Source: Prochloraceae cyanobacterium PL24a_bin.78 (GTDB lineage Bacteria > Cyanobacteriota > Cyanobacteriia > Cyanobacteriales > JANQIW01). From it: a stretch of DNA of 49,799 bases. Position 1 is the stretch's first letter. Every line of letters begins with the position of its first letter. Below, one piece after another: positions 26,150-34,231 of the stretch. A model generated the notes under the pieces. It had not been told where the DNA came from and searched no databases. It was given only the letters and a program-made list of their open reading frames with translations. The position numbers and the translations under genes are program-made. The stretch lies in contig JANQIW010000094.1 of NCBI GenBank assembly GCA_028281945.1, positions 1 to 49,799 on the forward strand. Reading direction: 5' to 3'.

Positions 26150-27145
26150 TTAGTTTTCTTCTCCATTTTCGGTGGTATTTTCTGAGATATCTTCTTCGAT
26201 AATTGCTTCTAAAATTGGTTCTGCATTGGCTTCAAGATTCTCTTCTAAATTACATAATTGCTTTAAAAATTTACGGATTAAACCGATGGTAACTCCGGGT
26301 AATTCTAGTTGAGGTGTTAAACCTACATTTTCTATCTCTTCAAATATTTTAATGGCTTGTGGATTGAGAGTAGCTAATCTTTTACCAATGGCGGGAGAGG
26401 TAAATTGGGTTTTTTCTCCCCAAATAATGGCGGTGGGAGTTGTAAGTTGAGTGATATATTTGGAGAGGTCAAAGCATAAATCTCCTCTGACAAAGGATAA
26501 TGCTGCATATTCTGCGTTGGGTTGAGAGGCTGATTCTAAATATGCTTCTACTATTTCTGGATAAATTAGATTACCATTGGCAAATTGTCTATTTTGTAGG
26601 AATTGTTGAATGAATCCTGCATTGGCAATTGCGGTTTGATAAAGAAATTTATCTAGGATGGGAGTACTAATTAATTTGGCAAAAAAGCTAGCTTTATAGT
26701 CTTCTCCAAAGTCAGATAAGCCAGAAGGTGTAGTTAAAATTAAACTTTTGAATAATTCAGGGCTTTCGATGGCGGAACGGATAGTTAAGGCGGCTGTTAG
26801 GGAGGATGCGATTACAATTGTTGGCCCGTCGCAGGTTTGCTCTAGAAATTCTCTGATTATAGTTATATAATCTTTTGGTTCGTAATTTCTCTCTGGATGT
26901 GCCGATCGTCCCCAACCGATTAAGTCTGGTGCTAATACTTTATATTCGCTGGCAAAGGCTGGGTATACTTTTGACCATTCATAAGCGGAGGAGCCGCCCC
27001 CAAAACCATGTAAAAACACTAAGTTGGGGAGATTTTCTGTTGAGGTTTGTTCTTCTACCCAGGGTTTTTTTCCTTGGGTGTAATACACCATTTTTCCTAG
27101 TGATGTTACTATGGAGTGTTGTTCTATACCTATGGGTTCGATCAT
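26150..27145 (-). CDS. Alpha/beta-hydrolase-fold protein lacking a standard catalytic triad
   Basis: The 331-residue protein has the alpha/beta-hydrolase fold: oxyanion-loop FLHGFGGGSSAYEW (44-57), the strand APDLIGWGRSAHPE (72-85) and a nucleophile elbow VIASSLTAAL (111-120). The elbow reads A-S-S-L-T instead of G-x-S-x-G. The usual acid strand reads WGEKTQFTSP, with Thr where Asp is normal. The usual catalytic His position reads VGLTPQLELP. Ser115 may remain but the Asp and His look lost. It may be a binding or scaffold protein rather than an esterase. The acidic C-terminal tail is about 45 residues long. The membrane protein gene follows after 8 bp. Related plastid and cyanobacterial proteins are known to me only as putative hydrolases. 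Confidence 0.8.
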   Translation of the reverse strand: MIEPIGIEQHSIVTSLGKMVYYTQGKKPWVEEQTSTENLPNLVFLHGFGGGSSAYEWSKVYPAFASEYKVLAPDLIGWGRSAHPERNYEPKDYITIIREFLEQTCDGPTIVIASSLTAALTIRSAIESPELFKSLILTTPSGLSDFGEDYKASFFAKLISTPILDKFLYQTAIANAGFIQQFLQNRQFANGNLIYPEIVEAYLESASQPNAEYAALSFVRGDLCFDLSKYITQLTTPTAIIWGEKTQFTSPAIGKRLATLNPQAIKIFEEIENVGLTPQLELPGVTIGLIRKFLKQLCNLEENLEANAEPILEAIIEEDISENTTENGEEN

Positions 27146-27410
27146 TTGGTTTTTCCCTTTTTATCTCGATGTTGTCTTCATTTTAACGAATTTTATTGAT
27201 TTTTAAGTTTTGTTTCGTGGTTGTTAGTTTTTTTTTATTTTTATTGTTTTAAGTTTATAATTATTTGTATTAATCTAATAACATCTCTAATTATGTCTCT
27301 GGAATACTACTAAAATTAGAAGATTATTTAGAATAAAATAGGGATATGTCAATCCCTCATATTTGTTAAAAATAGAAAGAAATGACCTAAATTATAGAAA
27401 ATCCTTAAGA

Positions 27411-27911
27411 TTACTCATCATCATATTCATCATCATCTGGGGATTTAGTAATAACATCAAAAACAGTAGTAGCACAGAATTCACGCTTATCATCTAATTC
27501 CTTAACCCTTTCACTAATAATCTTGGCTTCTTCAATCTTGCCTAACTGAGCGAGAATTAAACTTTTAGCAGCATAGGCATTGAGGTATAATCGAATGTTA
27601 GACTCATCTTTGCGAGTTGTGAGAATCGGCTTAAGTTGGCTCCACTCAAGGGGTAAATTTTCAGTTGTGGTGATGGTTTCTAAAACTTGCTCAGCAATGG
27701 ATAAAGCGATGGTAGGTTGGTGTTTGTAGAAAAAGAAACGATATGCCCCCACTAAAACATCGAGATTATTGTTAGATTTGAGTAAAGCTTCTTTGACATA
27801 TTTTTCCGATAAATCTGTATTTTCCCAATTTTCGCTGGCTAAGAGTAATAATTCTTCGATTTCTGGTTCAAAATTACACCAGGAAAGCTTATTTTGAGTA
27901 GTTTGCATCAC
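27411..27911 (-). CDS. TPR-like helical protein, uncharacterised
   Basis: The 166-residue protein is all helix by composition. It has two regions that resemble tetratricopeptide repeats: residues 35-70 (LSEKYVKEALLKSNNNLDVLVGAYRFFFY) and 108-135 (LNAYAAKSLILAQLGKIEEAKIISERV). The C-terminus is strongly acidic (SPDDDEYDDE). TPR domains mediate protein contacts; the partner is unknown. It is a single gene on the minus strand, divergent from the acetyltransferase gene cluster. Confidence 0.75.
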   Translation of the reverse strand: MMQTTQNKLSWCNFEPEIEELLLLASENWENTDLSEKYVKEALLKSNNNLDVLVGAYRFFFYKHQPTIALSIAEQVLETITTTENLPLEWSQLKPILTTRKDESNIRLYLNAYAAKSLILAQLGKIEEAKIISERVKELDDKREFCATTVFDVITKSPDDDEYDDE

Positions 27912-28381
27912 TAAATAAAGTTACCTTAATTTGTAGATAATACTTACTATAACATTGAGTGATCACCTAATATATTTACAAATACTTAAAAATTTATCTA
28001 GATTAAGATATTGACATATACTTCAAGTATGTTATACTACCGTTTGAGAAAACTGTTTGAAAAAATGGTTTGAGAAAATTGAGAACAAAGCTTTCAATTA
28101 AAACTACTGATGATCAAAGTTTAAGGAAATTGACTTAAAATTTACCTCTAAAATCCGATAAAATTATTAAATTTTTAATATTTACTTAAAAAAAATTTAT
28201 CTTTAAGATTGTAGATATTGATATAACTCTTGTTTGAAATTTACTGAGAAAATAAAATTCCAAATTTATCCAATTTTCATATTTGATTTAGTAATAACTA
28301 ATTTAGGTGCCCAATCATCAACAGTAGATTAGAAAAGTTAAATGTTTATGTTTTTAGTAACACAATTTTAGTAAGGTAATT
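27912..28381. promoter_or_regulatory. Long leader region upstream of the acetyltransferase gene cluster
   Basis: This 470-bp AT-rich gap contains the promoter-like element at 28011-28038 and then about 340 bases with no ORF before the acetyltransferase ATG. Near its start are three related GTTTGAGAAAA/GTTTGAAAAA stretches (28042-28076). I see no known riboswitch. It may be an untranslated leader, or it may hide a small RNA. Confidence 0.45.
28011..28038 (+). promoter_or_regulatory. Sigma70-type promoter with a palindrome in the spacer
   Basis: A consensus -35 TTGACA (28011-28016) and a near-consensus -10 TATACT (28033-28038) are 16 bp apart. The spacer contains the perfect palindrome ATACTT-C-AAGTAT (28018-28030), a position suited to repressor binding. 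It points towards the acetyltransferase gene at 28382. Confidence 0.65.
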
Positions 28382-28948
28382 ATGTCCAATGTACTCCATC
28401 TTAATCGATCTATTAGCACTAAAACAATGGAAATTCGTCCCTATTTAGAAGAAGATTTTCAAGCCATCGCGGATATCTATAATGAATCCATCACTAAAGG
28501 CGGCATCACTATGGATTGTTGCTATCGCTCTTTGGATGATATTCGCTCCATGGTGGATAAATTTGATGGCAGAGAAATTATCCTCGTGGGGGCAGTGGAT
28601 GACATTGGGGTTATTGGTTGGGGAATAATTAAGCGTTATAGCGATCGTTTAGGATACCGAGTGTGTTGCGAAACATCATTATATTTATCTTTAAGTGAAA
28701 CAAATAAAGGATATGGTTCTAGGCTTCAAAAAGCCATATTACAAAAAGTAAGGGAATTTGGTTATCATCATGTGGTGGCTAAAATTTTAACCAGTAATCC
28801 AGAGAGTATTGATTTTCATAAAAAATTTGGTTTTTCTCTAGTAGGAATTCAGAAAGAAATTGGTTTTTATCGAGGAAAATGGTTTGATGTCGCTATTATG
28901 CAGTTAATTTTACCTGAGATTCCACCTTATCAATCTGAATTAGCTTAG
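28382..28948 (+). CDS. GNAT family N-acetyltransferase (phosphinothricin acetyltransferase-like)
   Basis: The 188-residue protein carries a GNAT fold. MEIRPYLEEDFQAIADIYNESI is at 16-37, the acetyl-CoA pyrophosphate-binding stretch NKGYGSRLQKAILQK is at about 108-122, and the last strands contain SIDFHKKFGFSLVGIQKEIGF. The N-terminal pattern and the YRGKWFDVAIMQ end resemble the phosphinothricin/methionine sulfone acetyltransferase group, which acetylates amino groups of amino-acid analogues. The ATG at residue 16 is a possible alternative start. It is the first of four plus-strand genes (GNAT, cupin, exporter, ATP-grasp), which suggests it modifies or protects an amino-acid-like compound. 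Confidence 0.85.
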   Translation: MSNVLHLNRSISTKTMEIRPYLEEDFQAIADIYNESITKGGITMDCCYRSLDDIRSMVDKFDGREIILVGAVDDIGVIGWGIIKRYSDRLGYRVCCETSLYLSLSETNKGYGSRLQKAILQKVREFGYHHVVAKILTSNPESIDFHKKFGFSLVGIQKEIGFYRGKWFDVAIMQLILPEIPPYQSELA

Positions 28949-29076
28949 AACTTTTTTTGATTTTTTACGTCTAAACAGTTAAATCTAATTTATTAAAAGA
29001 TCATCTCAATCCTAAAATAGGTAAAAACTATCTTTTTCAAGGAATTTCAAACTAAAAAAAAAGGAGAATATCGATC

Positions 29077-29847
29077 ATGCAAACTATCAATTATCAAAAC
29101 ACATTTCCTAGATTAAACCTTCTTCCTGCAAGCATCCAACGTCTTGTCATGTCTTTGGAAGAAAGTGAATTATTAACGGCTGAAAATGCTGCTCAATCTA
29201 TTCTTGATGCGAAAATTACAGAACAAGATTTGTTTCCTTGGATAAGCATCGATCGTCCTATCATGGATAGCTATGGCAGAAAAATGGTGCATCGTGGTGA
29301 TAATTTTGAAATTATGGTAATGTCTTGGCTACCGGGAGATTTCAGTGGAATTCACGATCATGGGGATGCTGAATGGGGGGCGGTTCAATATTTTGGCAAA
29401 GCCCAACATATTTCTTATGAATTTGAAAATAAAGTACTCAAAACCCTAGAAAAATCATGGATTAATTATAACGATGTACTCCCTGTGCATAGCGATTTAA
29501 TTCATCAAATGGGTAATATTAAAGAAGAATTATTTTTAACTCTCCATGTCTACGGCTCTAATGAAGATGCTATTTCAGATTCTATCACTGCTGATACCAG
29601 AATTTTTGATTTGTTTGAAGGAGCTATTCAATATACAGATGGAGGAGCTTTCTTTTGTCTGCCAGAAGATCAAATCTCTGATCGAGTTTTTGGTATTCAA
29701 GGGGATGTGGAAACTACCTTAAGACATCATGAATTAATGTATGATAGAATTCTTCGTATTCTGAAAGATTCAGCTTATGCTTCAGAAGATTGGAGTTCAA
29801 AAGCAGCTATCTTAGAGGAAAAAATTCAGTATTTGAAAAAACTATAG
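29077..29847 (+). CDS. Cysteine-dioxygenase-like cupin
   Basis: The 256-residue protein has a single cupin domain of the cysteine dioxygenase type. The first metal motif GIHDHGDAEWG supplies His93 and His95, and the second motif LIHQMGN supplies His143, with the H-x3-N pattern of the family. In animal cysteine dioxygenase, the position five residues after the second His is the cross-linked Cys; here it is Trp100. The enzyme would bind non-haem iron and oxidise a thiol such as cysteine to a sulfinate, but the substrate cannot be fixed. It has a GGAGAA ribosome-binding site. It lies 128 bp after the acetyltransferase gene and 123 bp before the exporter gene. Confidence 0.8.
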   Translation: MQTINYQNTFPRLNLLPASIQRLVMSLEESELLTAENAAQSILDAKITEQDLFPWISIDRPIMDSYGRKMVHRGDNFEIMVMSWLPGDFSGIHDHGDAEWGAVQYFGKAQHISYEFENKVLKTLEKSWINYNDVLPVHSDLIHQMGNIKEELFLTLHVYGSNEDAISDSITADTRIFDLFEGAIQYTDGGAFFCLPEDQISDRVFGIQGDVETTLRHHELMYDRILRILKDSAYASEDWSSKAAILEEKIQYLKKL

Positions 29848-29970
29848 TTGCTTTATAAGTAAATTAAATCTACTTTTACTAAATTAAATTATTCTTAAAT
29901 ATCCTTTTAAGGAAGATAAATCAAGATTGATTACTTTAAGAGGATAACTAATATCCATTTTTATTTTAGG

Positions 29971-31056
29971 GTGAATTTAAAAGGATTGGTATGGTTTGTC
30001 AAAAAAATATGTCAACATGGAGATATAGAAAAAATTATGCTATTTGCAATTTCAAATATTAGTATGACCAATTTTTCAATTAATACCATCAATCCCAAAT
30101 TTTTACTTATTCTTTCCAGGGCAATAGCGGCACTTCGCACGGCTATCATAGCTATTTTGATTGCTAGAGGGATGGAATTGAGTGGTGGAATCGAAATGCC
30201 TATTTCCTTTTGTAATGTTCTTTTTGTGGGTAATTTATGTGCGGCTTTAACTGTAGGATTTTGGTTTGGATTTAGTAATATTTTGGAGGATTTAAAATCC
30301 CTTAATTTAAAAATTTTAGGGGGGCTTTTTCTTAACGGTTGCCTAGCGACTTTACTATCTGGTTTAATTTTTGTCGCTCTTAAAGATACAAGCGTTACTA
30401 ATGCCGTTTTATTAGCCCGTTTTGGTCCAGTTTTGTATGCTTTGGGAGGGGCATTATTACTGAAAAAGAAGATATCTATTCCCGAATGGTTCGGATTTTC
30501 TCTCATTGGTGTTGGGGTTTTAGCGATTGTTTTTAAGACAAATAACTATCAGATTAACAGAGGTGACTTACTTATCCTAGGTTCTGCTGTAGTTTATGCC
30601 CTAATATCTTTACTAGGTAAAACTGTTATTTCAGATAATTGTAGCTTGAGAACAATTGTCTTTACCAGAAATTTTATATCAGCTATAGTCTTTTTCTGCA
30701 TTGCTATAGTATTATTTGGTCCAATTCACTTTAGAGATGTAGTTTCTGGACGACTTTGGATTATTATGGGCATATATGCTTTCATTGTAATCGTCTTAGC
30801 GCAGATACTTTGGTACGCTTCATTAGGGAAACTTGACTCTCGAACAGTAGGTCGTTTAACAGTATTTTCACCAGTTTTCGGGGTTATTTATGCTTTATTA
30901 CTAAATGGCGAACGTCCTTCTGGTACTCAAATTATAGCTTTTATAATAATTATGATCGGTGTTGCCATCTCTACTTTTGGCAAATCTAAACCAAAGGAAA
31001 AGGAAAAAACCATAGAACTTTCACAAGAAGCGGAATCTACAGCATCTACTTCTTAG
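29971..31056 (+). CDS. EamA/DMT-superfamily transporter
   Basis: This is a ten-helix drug/metabolite transporter of the EamA family. Two homologous five-helix halves span about residues 40-195 and 198-340, with motifs VTNAVLLARFGPVLYALGGALLLKK and RLTVFSPVFGVIYALLLNGERPSG. The GTG at 29971 gives 361 residues. The extra 22-30 residues before the first helix, and the lack of a ribosome-binding site there, make the ATG at 30037 or 30064 a likely true start. Such proteins usually export amino acids or metabolites. Placed between the cupin and ATP-grasp genes, it is the probable exporter of their product. Confidence 0.85.
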   Translation: MNLKGLVWFVKKICQHGDIEKIMLFAISNISMTNFSINTINPKFLLILSRAIAALRTAIIAILIARGMELSGGIEMPISFCNVLFVGNLCAALTVGFWFGFSNILEDLKSLNLKILGGLFLNGCLATLLSGLIFVALKDTSVTNAVLLARFGPVLYALGGALLLKKKISIPEWFGFSLIGVGVLAIVFKTNNYQINRGDLLILGSAVVYALISLLGKTVISDNCSLRTIVFTRNFISAIVFFCIAIVLFGPIHFRDVVSGRLWIIMGIYAFIVIVLAQILWYASLGKLDSRTVGRLTVFSPVFGVIYALLLNGERPSGTQIIAFIIIMIGVAISTFGKSKPKEKEKTIELSQEAESTASTS

Positions 31057-31102
31057 ATAAATCTTTTTTATAAAAGAAAATCTTCGATTAAAACTAAGAA
31101 AA

Positions 31103-32131
31103 ATGAAATTTTTAGCAATTTGCGAACCTTCTCAATACCCAATTCCAACTTTTGATATTCCTATTTTTTATAGGAAAATGGCAGAAGATTCTCGAATCAA
31201 CTTCTTTCATATTCCTACTAGATATGTTTTAGATGGAGAAACTAATTCCCATAGAATTCAAGTTGCTGGCGTTACAGGAAAACTAAGTCATGAAAATTTT
31301 TTAGATTTAGATTCAAAAGCTAATCAATGGCATTTACTGGAAGAATTTGATTTAGTTTTTTGTCGCACTCTTAAACCATTTCCTGATAATTATCTTCAAA
31401 GGCTTAGTAATTGGGAAAAATATACTCGTTTTGTTAATACTCCTAGCAATAAAATTGAACAAATTCAACCTGATTTTTTGTTGAAGGTTGCTAATAGTTG
31501 GATACCCGAAACTATGGTTACTAATAATTGGATTGATGCTTTAACTTTTTTCGAGAAATATCATCCTATTGTGGCTAAACAATACAATAGTTGTGGAGGG
31601 CGAGGAGTATTTAAAATTTGGTATGAAAATAATCTATTTCAAGTAGATAATCTTAATAGTGGAATTCGCCGTTTTCAAAATTTTTCTGAGGTTATAAAAT
31701 ATGTTCAAGGTAACACTAATCAACCTCTTCAATTAGTTCGTTATTTGCATCGAGTAGCTGATGGAGATAAGCGCATTGTAGTAGTAAATGGTGAAATTTA
31801 TGGGGCTTATATTCGTCGCTCAAAAAGTGGTTATTGGGTTAATAATGTAAGCGGAGATGGTGAATGTTTTTTAGCAGATATTAGTAGCTTGGAAAGGGAA
31901 GCAATCGAAGATACTTTTAAAGCTTATAGTCGTCTAGGATTGCATACATTAGGCTATGATTTTTTACGAGATAATGACGGTAATTGGCGAATTAGTGAGA
32001 TTAATGCTGGCAACATTGGTGGATTTAGCCGGTTAGAAATGCTTACTAATTTACCAATAATGAAGAAATTTATAGATTGGTTAATTTATTTTGCTAAGTC
32101 TAGTAAATCACAACAAACTGTAGCAGTATAA
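31103..32131 (+). CDS. ATP-grasp ligase (glutathione synthetase/RimK-like)
   Basis: This 342-residue ATP-grasp enzyme has an N-terminal substrate domain (MKFLAICEPSQYPIPTFDIP). The ATP-grasp region includes VAKQYNSCGGRGVFKI (about 156-171, the glycine-rich lid), VRYLHRVADGDKRIVVVNG (about 212-230) and the metal-binding end WRISEINAGNIGGFSRLE (about 299-316). This order is that of GshB and RimK-type ligases, which join a carboxylate to an amine at the cost of ATP. It differs at the N-terminus from the housekeeping glutathione synthetase of cyanobacteria, so it is probably a second, specialised ligase. It is 46 bp after the exporter gene and closes the four-gene cluster. Confidence 0.85.
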   Translation: MKFLAICEPSQYPIPTFDIPIFYRKMAEDSRINFFHIPTRYVLDGETNSHRIQVAGVTGKLSHENFLDLDSKANQWHLLEEFDLVFCRTLKPFPDNYLQRLSNWEKYTRFVNTPSNKIEQIQPDFLLKVANSWIPETMVTNNWIDALTFFEKYHPIVAKQYNSCGGRGVFKIWYENNLFQVDNLNSGIRRFQNFSEVIKYVQGNTNQPLQLVRYLHRVADGDKRIVVVNGEIYGAYIRRSKSGYWVNNVSGDGECFLADISSLEREAIEDTFKAYSRLGLHTLGYDFLRDNDGNWRISEINAGNIGGFSRLEMLTNLPIMKKFIDWLIYFAKSSKSQQTVAV

Positions 32132-32209
32132 ATTAAATTGATAGTTTTTAAAAATAAAATAAATTAATCAAAAAATCTTCAATTATGTTTCTTTAAGGGA
32201 GGAAATATT

Positions 32210-32497
32210 ATGAGAGAAATAGCTATTACAATTGCCGAATTGCTTATAAAATTAGGTCGTCTTTACTTAATTGCAGGAATAATTTTTAGCATAATATTTG
32301 TTTTATTTGGTGTTGGAAAACTAGATAAAAGTGCACATTGGGAGTTAAGTTTTTGGGGGATTATAAATGGAATAGGATTTCGCATTTTAATTCTTCCCGG
32401 ATTGTGTGCTTTTTGGGTATTATTTGCACTTCGTTGGGTAAGAGGAAAAACCAAACCTATGGAAAGAAATGCCCATCGAATTTTAGCTAATAAATAA
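32210..32497 (+). CDS. Small two-helix membrane protein of the redox cluster
   Basis: The 95-residue protein has two membrane helices (about 16-35 and 55-73) separated by GKLDKSAHWELSFWG and followed by a basic tail. It has a good GGGAGG ribosome-binding site. I do not recognise a named family. Its position directly upstream of the anchored protein and the ferric reductase/Rieske gene suggests it is a subunit of the same membrane complex. Confidence 0.7.
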   Translation: MREIAITIAELLIKLGRLYLIAGIIFSIIFVLFGVGKLDKSAHWELSFWGIINGIGFRILILPGLCAFWVLFALRWVRGKTKPMERNAHRILANK

Positions 32498-32625
32498 TAT
32501 TATCTTATCTTCTCTATCTCAAATTATATAAAAATTGAAAGAAGGAAGTAAATAATCGATAAATATTGGAAATATTTATTTTTTAAAAATCAAAAATATC
32601 AATAAATTATTAACGATTAACTATC

Positions 32626-33138
32626 ATGATTCTCTCTAAAAGAAAAAGCCATTTTTACAGTTTTATCGTGTTAGCTTGCCTTCTACCACTAATATTTATA
32701 ACAGGTATTTTTTTTCGCCCAGAATACAAACCAGCTAACGATTCAACAACATCATTATTTGCAATTTCAGGCGCAGCATCCGCTCAAAATTATCCTCAAA
32801 AAACCCTGATTAAATCTCAAACAATTACTAGCAAAAACCAATACAAACTACTAGTCAAAACTTTTAATATTGCTTCAAATTCAATACTTTTAGAAGTAAC
32901 ACCAACTCAAGCTTTAACACTTTTTGATCCTTTATTATATTGGTATCCGGGAAATCAAATACCAGAAGAAATTAATAATAATGCAATTTTATTAGGCATT
33001 TTAGCAGGAAAATCTCATCGAAGTTTCATCTTGCCACGAGAAGCTATAGGAGAAGAAGGACAACTTCTTATTTATACCCAAGGAAATAAAGAAATAGTTG
33101 CCAATTTTTCTTTTCCTGCATCCATAACTCAACCATAA
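32626..33138 (+). CDS. Membrane-anchored periplasmic protein of the redox cluster
   Basis: The 170-residue protein has one N-terminal membrane helix or signal (about 11-29). A soluble beta-rich domain of about 110 residues follows, including LLEVTPTQALTLFDPLLYWYP and AGKSHRSFILPREAIGEEGQ. No Cys pair or haem motif is present in the soluble part. The next gene, the ferric reductase-like/Rieske fusion, starts 24 bp downstream with its own AGGAGG, so the two are co-transcribed. The function is unknown; an accessory subunit of the oxidoreductase is the best guess. Confidence 0.7.
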   Translation: MILSKRKSHFYSFIVLACLLPLIFITGIFFRPEYKPANDSTTSLFAISGAASAQNYPQKTLIKSQTITSKNQYKLLVKTFNIASNSILLEVTPTQALTLFDPLLYWYPGNQIPEEINNNAILLGILAGKSHRSFILPREAIGEEGQLLIYTQGNKEIVANFSFPASITQP

Positions 33139-33162
33139 TCTTCAGGAGGAATTAGATAAAAA

Positions 33163-34194
33163 ATGGGGGTTAGTTACAAACCGGTTCTTTGGAATCGCCA
33201 AAAAATCATTTACGATATTATTCTCTTAGGTTCTGTTGCCATATATATCTGGCTATTTATGACAGTTAGCCAACAACTCGCAGAACAGGTTGATATTCGA
33301 GGGATAAGAATTAGAGCTTATGGTTCGGCTGCTTTTATTCTCCTTCATATTATTCTATCTATTGGTCCTTTAAGTCGTATTAATCCTCGTTTTCTCCCTT
33401 TGCTTTACAATCGTCGCCATATGGGAGTTACCATGTTTTGCCTCGCCCTTTACCATACAGATAAAGCCATTGCTTGGTATCACAAATTAGGAAATTTAGA
33501 TCCTTTAGTTAGTCTCTTGACAAGTAATTTACACTTTTTCTCCCTTATCCGTTTTCCTTTTGAAATATTAGGTTTATATGCCTTATTGATTTTATTTCTA
33601 ATGGCAGCTACTAGCCATGATTTTTGGTTAGCAAATCTCACTGCACCTATATGGAAAACTCTCCATATGTTAGTGTATGTAGCTTATGGATTATTGGTTA
33701 GTCATGTAGTTTTAGGTGCTTTACAAACGAATAGACATCCCTTTTTAACTGTTGCCGTTGCCATTGGCTTAATCTGGATTGTCGCGATTCATCTAATATC
33801 AGGAATTAAAGAATGGAATCAAGATAAAAAAATATTACATCCTGATGCAGATGGCTTTGTAGATGCTGGCAGAATTGATGAAATCCCAGAGAATAAAGCC
33901 AAAATTATCTCTATTTCAGGGGAAAGAGTCGCCATATTCAAATATGATGGCAAAATTTCTGCTGTCTCTAATGTTTGTCAGCACCAAAATGGCCCATTAG
34001 GTGAAGGTAAAATTATTAACGGTTGTATTACTTGCCCTTGGCATGGTTACGAATATTTACCAGATTCTGGTGTATCTCCACCTCCATTTACCGAAAAAAT
34101 TCCCACTTTTGATCTAAAACTTAATGGTGATCGACTTTTAGTCAAAGCCTTACCCAATAAACCAGGTACGAAAGTAGAACCGATTATTTATTAA
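33163..34194 (+). CDS. Ferric reductase-like membrane domain fused to a Rieske [2Fe-2S] domain
   Basis: The 343-residue protein has two parts. Residues 15-215 form about six membrane helices of the ferric-reductase-like domain, with haem-candidate histidines in FILLHIILSIGP, RRHMGVTMFCLALYHTD and WKTLHMLVYVAYGLLVSHVV. Residues 230-335 are a Rieske domain with CQH at the first ligand loop (NVCQHQNGPLGEG) and CPWH at the second (CITCPWHGYEY), the C-x-H...C-x2-H pattern. It should pass electrons between membrane haem b and a [2Fe-2S] cluster. If there are six helices, the Rieske domain faces the cytoplasm. The flanking genes encode probable partners. Confidence 0.88.
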   Translation: MGVSYKPVLWNRQKIIYDIILLGSVAIYIWLFMTVSQQLAEQVDIRGIRIRAYGSAAFILLHIILSIGPLSRINPRFLPLLYNRRHMGVTMFCLALYHTDKAIAWYHKLGNLDPLVSLLTSNLHFFSLIRFPFEILGLYALLILFLMAATSHDFWLANLTAPIWKTLHMLVYVAYGLLVSHVVLGALQTNRHPFLTVAVAIGLIWIVAIHLISGIKEWNQDKKILHPDADGFVDAGRIDEIPENKAKIISISGERVAIFKYDGKISAVSNVCQHQNGPLGEGKIINGCITCPWHGYEYLPDSGVSPPPFTEKIPTFDLKLNGDRLLVKALPNKPGTKVEPIIY

Positions 34195-34231
34195 AAAAAA
34201 TAGCTACCATACCATACATCATCAGAAAATC

